This document shows, in pieces, positions 60,554 through 64,000 of a DNA stretch of 64,000 bases (position 1 is the stretch's first letter; every line of letters starts with the position of its first letter). Both the position numbers and the translations under genes were made by a program. The notes below the pieces were generated by a model. That model saw only the letters and a list, made by a program, of their open reading frames with translations, was not told the origin of the DNA and did not search any database. Source of the DNA: JBDGYW01 sp964580055 (GTDB taxonomy: Bacteria; Gemmatimonadota; Gemmatimonadetes; Gemmatimonadales; GWC2-71-9); contig CAZOJI010000004.1 of the NCBI GenBank assembly GCA_964580055.1, forward strand, positions 1 through 64,000, given 5' to 3'.

Positions 60554-62628
60554 TGCCCCTCACGATAGACACTCCAGTCCAGTTCTTGAAAGGCGTCGGG
60601 CCGCACAGGGCTGATGCGTTCCGCCGGATGGGTGTCGAAACGATTGAGGATCTCCTCTACCACGCCCCACACCGTTACCTCGATGCCACCACGGTGACTT
60701 CAATCGCGCGGGCGGAAGTGAATCGAGAAGTCACCCTGGTTGGTCGAGTGGTATCGAAGGCGGTCGTGCCGACGCGAAAGGGATTGCGGATCTTTCGCGC
60801 GGTGATCAAGGATTCGTCGGGGATCATCGAATGTGCATGGCCCGGGCAGGCGTATCTAGACCGGGTCATCAAACAGGGACAGCTGCTCCTCGTATCCGGA
60901 CCGGTCAAGCACTATCACGGCCGTCAGGTCACTCCCCGCGAGCAGGTGGTGCTTGCCGAATCCGGAGATGAGGTCGGCGGCGACGATCTGAGCATCGGAT
61001 TAGTGCTTCCCGTCTATCCGGCGACCGAAGGATTGAGCCACCGGCTCATCAGAAAGATCGTCGCCGATCACCTGGACGATATCGTAGGATGCGTACACGA
61101 CACTCTGCCTCGTCAGGTGCGAGAGACCGCGGAGTTGCAGCCTCTCCAGGACGCTCTGCTAGCGGTGCACCGACCCTCGGCGCTGATCGATGTTGAGCGC
61201 GGGCGTCGTCGTCTCGCATTCGATGAATTGTTCGACTTACAGCTGGTGGTTGCCCGGGCGCGATATCTCGCAGTGAGCGCTGCATCGGGCAAACGATTCC
61301 AGATCAGGAAGGAGCTGACGACGGCGCTGAAGGAATCGTTACCCTACGACTTGACGTCCGGTCAGAAGCGCTCGATTCGTGAGATTAGTGAAGACATGGT
61401 TTCGGACAGTAGAATGCACCGCTTGCTCATGGGCGACGTGGGCACCGGAAAGACCGTCGTGGCCTTGTTTGCCATGCTGCTCGTCCTAGAGAACGACCAC
61501 CAGGCCGTGTTCATGGCACCGACCGAACTGCTCGCCGAACAACACCATGCCACACTGTCTGACCTGCTCGCGCCGCTGGGCATCGTTCCCGAACTGCTGC
61601 TCGGGCGCCTTTCGTCCAGTGAAAAATCGGCGGTCAGGGGGCGAATAGTCTCGGGACTAGGACGGATTGTCGTTGGGACCCACGCTCTGATTCAGGAAGA
61701 GACCGGATTCCACAACCTGGGATTGGTAGTGATCGATGAGCAACACAGGTTTGGCGTAGAACAGCGAGCGGCGCTCATCGAAAAGGGAGAGGCGCCGGAC
61801 GTGCTTCTGCTCTCCGCCACGCCGATTCCGAGAACGCTGGCTCTCACTCTCTACGGCGACCTGGACATCTCAACACTGAGAGAGAAAACCTTGAGTCGCA
61901 CTCCTGTGAGGACCGCCGTGCGCTCGAGCGGGAACCGTGCTGGGATTTATGCCTTTCTCTCGCAGCAATGCAAGGCTGGGCGACAGGCGTACGTTGTCTA
62001 CCCGGTTATCGAAGAGTCTGAGCGTGTCGATCTCAAGGCTGCCACTACCATGGCCGCAGAACTCGAGAGCCAACTCTCGCCGCTGAGAGTCGGTTTGGTG
62101 CATGGCAAGATGAAGAGCGACGACCGAAACGGTGTGATGCGCACCTTTCGAGATGGAGGGCTCGACGTATTGGTCGCGACCACGGTCATCGAGGTCGGCA
62201 TCGATGTTCCGAATGCCACCGTGATGGTGATCGAGCATCCAGAGCGTTTTGGCCTCGCACAACTCCACCAGCTTCGGGGCAGGGTGGGTCGCGGGACCGA
62301 GGAGAGTCACTGCATTCTGATATCAGATGAACGGCCGGCAACGAACAGGTTGAAAAAGTTTGCGCGAACGTCCGACGGTTTTCGGATTGCGGAGTTGGAT
62401 CTCGAAGAACGAGGACTGGGGGATCTGGCAGGCGTGCGGCAATCAGGTGGATTTGCGTTGCGGTTTGCCGATCTCTCGGTGGACGGCGACCTGGTCGACT
62501 CTGCTCGCCGAGCCGCTATGTCTATCATCGATTCCGACCCGAGTCTCTCCCAGAGCCGGCACGAAGCTTTGCGGACACGAATAGAGCGCCGGTACGAACG
62601 AGGAATGGAGTTGTTCAGGGTAGGTTGA
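60553..62628 (+). CDS. recG: ATP-dependent DNA helicase RecG
   Basis: Branch-migrating helicase for stalled forks and recombination intermediates. 691 residues: N-terminal wedge OB domain (RKGLRIFRAVIKDSSGIIE), Walker A LMGDVGTGKTVVALF, DEQHRFGVEQR, LLSATPIPRTLALTLYGDLD, HGKMKSDDRNGVM, and VIEVGIDVPNATVM, HQLRGRVGRG. Typical length. The transcription unit probably ends here; about 230 bp of non-coding sequence follow. Confidence 0.96.
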   Translation: MPLTIDTPVQFLKGVGPHRADAFRRMGVETIEDLLYHAPHRYLDATTVTSIARAEVNREVTLVGRVVSKAVVPTRKGLRIFRAVIKDSSGIIECAWPGQAYLDRVIKQGQLLLVSGPVKHYHGRQVTPREQVVLAESGDEVGGDDLSIGLVLPVYPATEGLSHRLIRKIVADHLDDIVGCVHDTLPRQVRETAELQPLQDALLAVHRPSALIDVERGRRRLAFDELFDLQLVVARARYLAVSAASGKRFQIRKELTTALKESLPYDLTSGQKRSIREISEDMVSDSRMHRLLMGDVGTGKTVVALFAMLLVLENDHQAVFMAPTELLAEQHHATLSDLLAPLGIVPELLLGRLSSSEKSAVRGRIVSGLGRIVVGTHALIQEETGFHNLGLVVIDEQHRFGVEQRAALIEKGEAPDVLLLSATPIPRTLALTLYGDLDISTLREKTLSRTPVRTAVRSSGNRAGIYAFLSQQCKAGRQAYVVYPVIEESERVDLKAATTMAAELESQLSPLRVGLVHGKMKSDDRNGVMRTFRDGGLDVLVATTVIEVGIDVPNATVMVIEHPERFGLAQLHQLRGRVGRGTEESHCILISDERPATNRLKKFARTSDGFRIAELDLEERGLGDLAGVRQSGGFALRFADLSVDGDLVDSARRAAMSIIDSDPSLSQSRHEALRTRIERRYERGMELFRVG

Positions 62629-62734
62629 CAACGATAAAAACACCAACAGAAATGCCAAGCCATCAGCTCTCCGTTCGTACTTCGGACCATGTCAATTCCA
62701 AATCCCGCCTCTCAGCCCCTGATCACGGTTCAAT

Positions 62735-62792
62735 GAGTGGTGAGTTGTAGGTAGTCAGTAGGGGGCACCAACCCACTCACCACTCACCACTC
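62735..62792. repeat. GAGTGGTGAGT inverted repeat, copy 2
   Basis: GAGTGGTGAGT (62735-62745) faces ACTCACCACTC, which is present twice overlapping (62775-62785 and 62782-62792), giving an 11-bp stem. Further CACTC-type units run to about 62808. It lies after recG and before the asnS promoter. It shares the GTGGTGAGT core with the hairpin at 334-374. Confidence 0.6.
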
Positions 62793-62821
62793 GCCATCCA
62801 CCACTCACAAATTCCGCCAAG

Positions 62822-62851
62822 TTGACAATCGAGATGAGATCCGACTACGAT
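62822..62851 (+). promoter_or_regulatory. Promoter of asnS, predicted leaderless transcript
   Basis: A perfect -35 TTGACA (62822-62827), an 18-bp spacer and TACGAT (62846-62851; 4 of 6). The -10 ends 9 nt before the ATG at 62861, so the start codon would be at or within 3 nt of the 5' end. No Shine-Dalgarno precedes this ATG. Confidence 0.6.
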
Positions 62852-62860
62852 ACCCTTCCA

Positions 62861-64000
62861 ATGACTGACTCTGCGCTCATCAAAGAACTCCCGGGACTCA
62901 TTGGCCAGACGGCAACAGTGCGAGGTTGGGTGACGACAACCCGGTCGAGTGGCAAGATAGGCTTCGCGGAACTGCGCGACGGAACCGGTCGCCTGCAATG
63001 CGTTTTCGTCAAGAAGGAAATGGACGAAACCGAATGGGAGAAGCTCAATCAGCTCACCCTGGAGACTTCAGTGGTCTTGAGGGGCGAGATCCGGGCTGAC
63101 GATCGTTCTCCGGGGGGGGTGGAGCTGGGTGTTGAGAGCCTCGATATTCTGGGAGAGAGCGCCGAATACCCGATAACCAAGAAAGAACACGGCACTGCCT
63201 TCCTCCACGATCAACGTCACCTTTGGCTGCGGTCGAGACGACAAGTAGCCATCATGCGCATTCGCCACGAGATCATCCAGTCGATTCACGACTTCTTCTA
63301 CGAGCGTGATTTCATTCACATGGACACGCCCATACTCACGGCGGCAATCGGAGAAGAGGCCGGAACTCTGTTCGAGACCGACTACTTCGATCTCGGCAAG
63401 GCCTACCTAGCCCAAACTGGGCAACTTTATGCCGAAGCCGGTGCGGCAGCACTCGGCCGCGTTTACACCTTCGGCCCCACCTTTCGTGCTGAGAAGTCGA
63501 AGACGAGGCGGCACCTCACGGAATTCTGGATGATTGAACCCGAGATGGCGTGGTACGATTCGGAAGACAATATGCGTCTACAGGAAGAGATGGTGACGTA
63601 CATCGTCGAGCGCTCTTTGGAGCGGTGTGGGGAAGACCTACAGGTTCTCGAGCGAGACACCGCTCGTCTGGAATCGGTTGCCGTACCGTTTCATAGAATC
63701 GAATACGGCAACGCGGTCGAGAAACTGCAGGCTCTCGGTTCCAGCGTGAAGTGGGGAGACGATCTAGGCGCCGAGGACGAGACTCTCCTCGCAGAAGGAT
63801 TGGATCGGCCGCTATTCGTGTTCAACTATCCCAAAGAAGCCAAAGCCTTCTACATGAAGGAGAATCCGGCTGACCCACGAACGGTGCTGTGCGACGACTG
63901 TCTCGCGCCTGAAGGGTACGGGGAAATCATCGGCGGCAGTCAGCGCGAGGACGATCTCGACAAGTTGCTATCGCGCATTCACGAGGAGAACCTTCCCCAA
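62861..64000 (+). CDS. asnS: Asparaginyl-tRNA synthetase (5' part)
   Basis: Class II synthetase for Asn. 380 codons are open to the window end, so the 3' end is missing. N-terminal OB anticodon-binding domain (VRGWVTTTRSSGKIGFAELR), motif 1 region (FFYERDFIHMDTPILTAA), then TFGPTFRAEKSKTRRHLTEF (motif 2) and WMIEPEMAWYD. The absence of an Asp-specific insertion and the YLAQTGQLYAE segment favour AsnRS over AspRS. The ATG at 62861 fits the promoter; an in-frame ATG at 62834 would lie inside it. Confidence 0.93.
   Translation, partial: MTDSALIKELPGLIGQTATVRGWVTTTRSSGKIGFAELRDGTGRLQCVFVKKEMDETEWEKLNQLTLETSVVLRGEIRADDRSPGGVELGVESLDILGESAEYPITKKEHGTAFLHDQRHLWLRSRRQVAIMRIRHEIIQSIHDFFYERDFIHMDTPILTAAIGEEAGTLFETDYFDLGKAYLAQTGQLYAEAGAAALGRVYTFGPTFRAEKSKTRRHLTEFWMIEPEMAWYDSEDNMRLQEEMVTYIVERSLERCGEDLQVLERDTARLESVAVPFHRIEYGNAVEKLQALGSSVKWGDDLGAEDETLLAEGLDRPLFVFNYPKEAKAFYMKENPADPRTVLCDDCLAPEGYGEIIGGSQREDDLDKLLSRIHEENLPQ

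Noticed and set aside
62769..62810. Tandem CACTCAC/CCACTCAC units as a possible CRISPR or microsatellite
   Set aside because: Units are too short and lack spacers; the pairing with the upstream GAGTGGTGAGT favours an inverted repeat element.

Overview
The window is a dense stretch of bacterial chromosome and is almost entirely coding. It looks like the genome of a diderm bacterium with meso-diaminopimelate peptidoglycan, most like Gemmatimonadota. That placement is an inference from protein families: DUF2723 and DUF3810 membrane proteins, DivIVA and a DacA-type c-di-AMP synthase together, type 2 IleS, a 6-bladed-propeller-like remnant, many TPR proteins and MglA. No rRNA is present to confirm it.

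Layout. 1-5.1 kb is a mixed-strand accessory region: a broken propeller-like gene end, a secreted gamma-glutamyltransferase (minus strand), a small Arg-rich protein with a CheY-like receiver, and minus-strand TM2 and DUF3810 membrane proteins. From about 5.07 kb to the end every gene is on the plus strand. 5.1-16.1 kb holds SRAP, a cardiolipin synthase-like enzyme, TerB, then tilS-hpt-ftsH-folP-dacA and a DUF2723 membrane protein. 16.2-23.4 kb holds yggS-divIVA-punA-ileS-dksA-lspA-rluD. 23.4-39.0 kb follows with no clear break: cheW-cheY-cheA-cheC, a large TPR protein, two PATAN (DUF4388)-TPR proteins, three roadblock/LC7 proteins (one fused to TPR), an MglA-type GTPase, a tandem DnaA-like AAA+ protein, two more CheW proteins, a TPR protein and a membrane-anchored HExxH protein. 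Two tRNA genes (Val-UAC, Asp-GUC) flank a secreted TPR protein at 39.2-41.2 kb. 41.3-57.7 kb is a division and cell wall (dcw) cluster: rsmH-ftsL-ftsI-murE-murF-mraY-murD-ftsW-murG-murC-ftsQ-ftsA-ftsZ plus an M23 endopeptidase. After it come a vWA-like membrane protein, ftsY, recG and the 5' part of asnS, which runs off the window.

How the genes work together. The dcw genes cover muramyl-peptide ligation (MurC/D/E/F), lipid I/II synthesis (MraY, MurG), septal polymerisation (FtsW, FtsI) and the division ring (FtsA, FtsZ, FtsQ, FtsL). The 23.4-39 kb block pairs a receptor-less chemosensory pathway with a Ras-like polarity GTPase and roadblock proteins, as in systems that set cell polarity or switch type IV pili or gliding machinery. 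The unusual part is the two-domain DnaA-like ATPase placed between mglA and a PATAN protein with 1-4 nt overlaps. It lacks a recognisable DNA-binding domain, and its second AAA+ domain has Leu where DnaA carries the arginine finger. This is my best candidate for an undescribed system.

Regulatory sequence is sparse. Several genes that follow gaps have no Shine-Dalgarno but carry a TAnnnT -10-like hexamer 8-11 nt before the ATG, which suggests leaderless transcripts. Two copies of a GAGTGGTGAGT-type inverted repeat lie near the two ends of the window.
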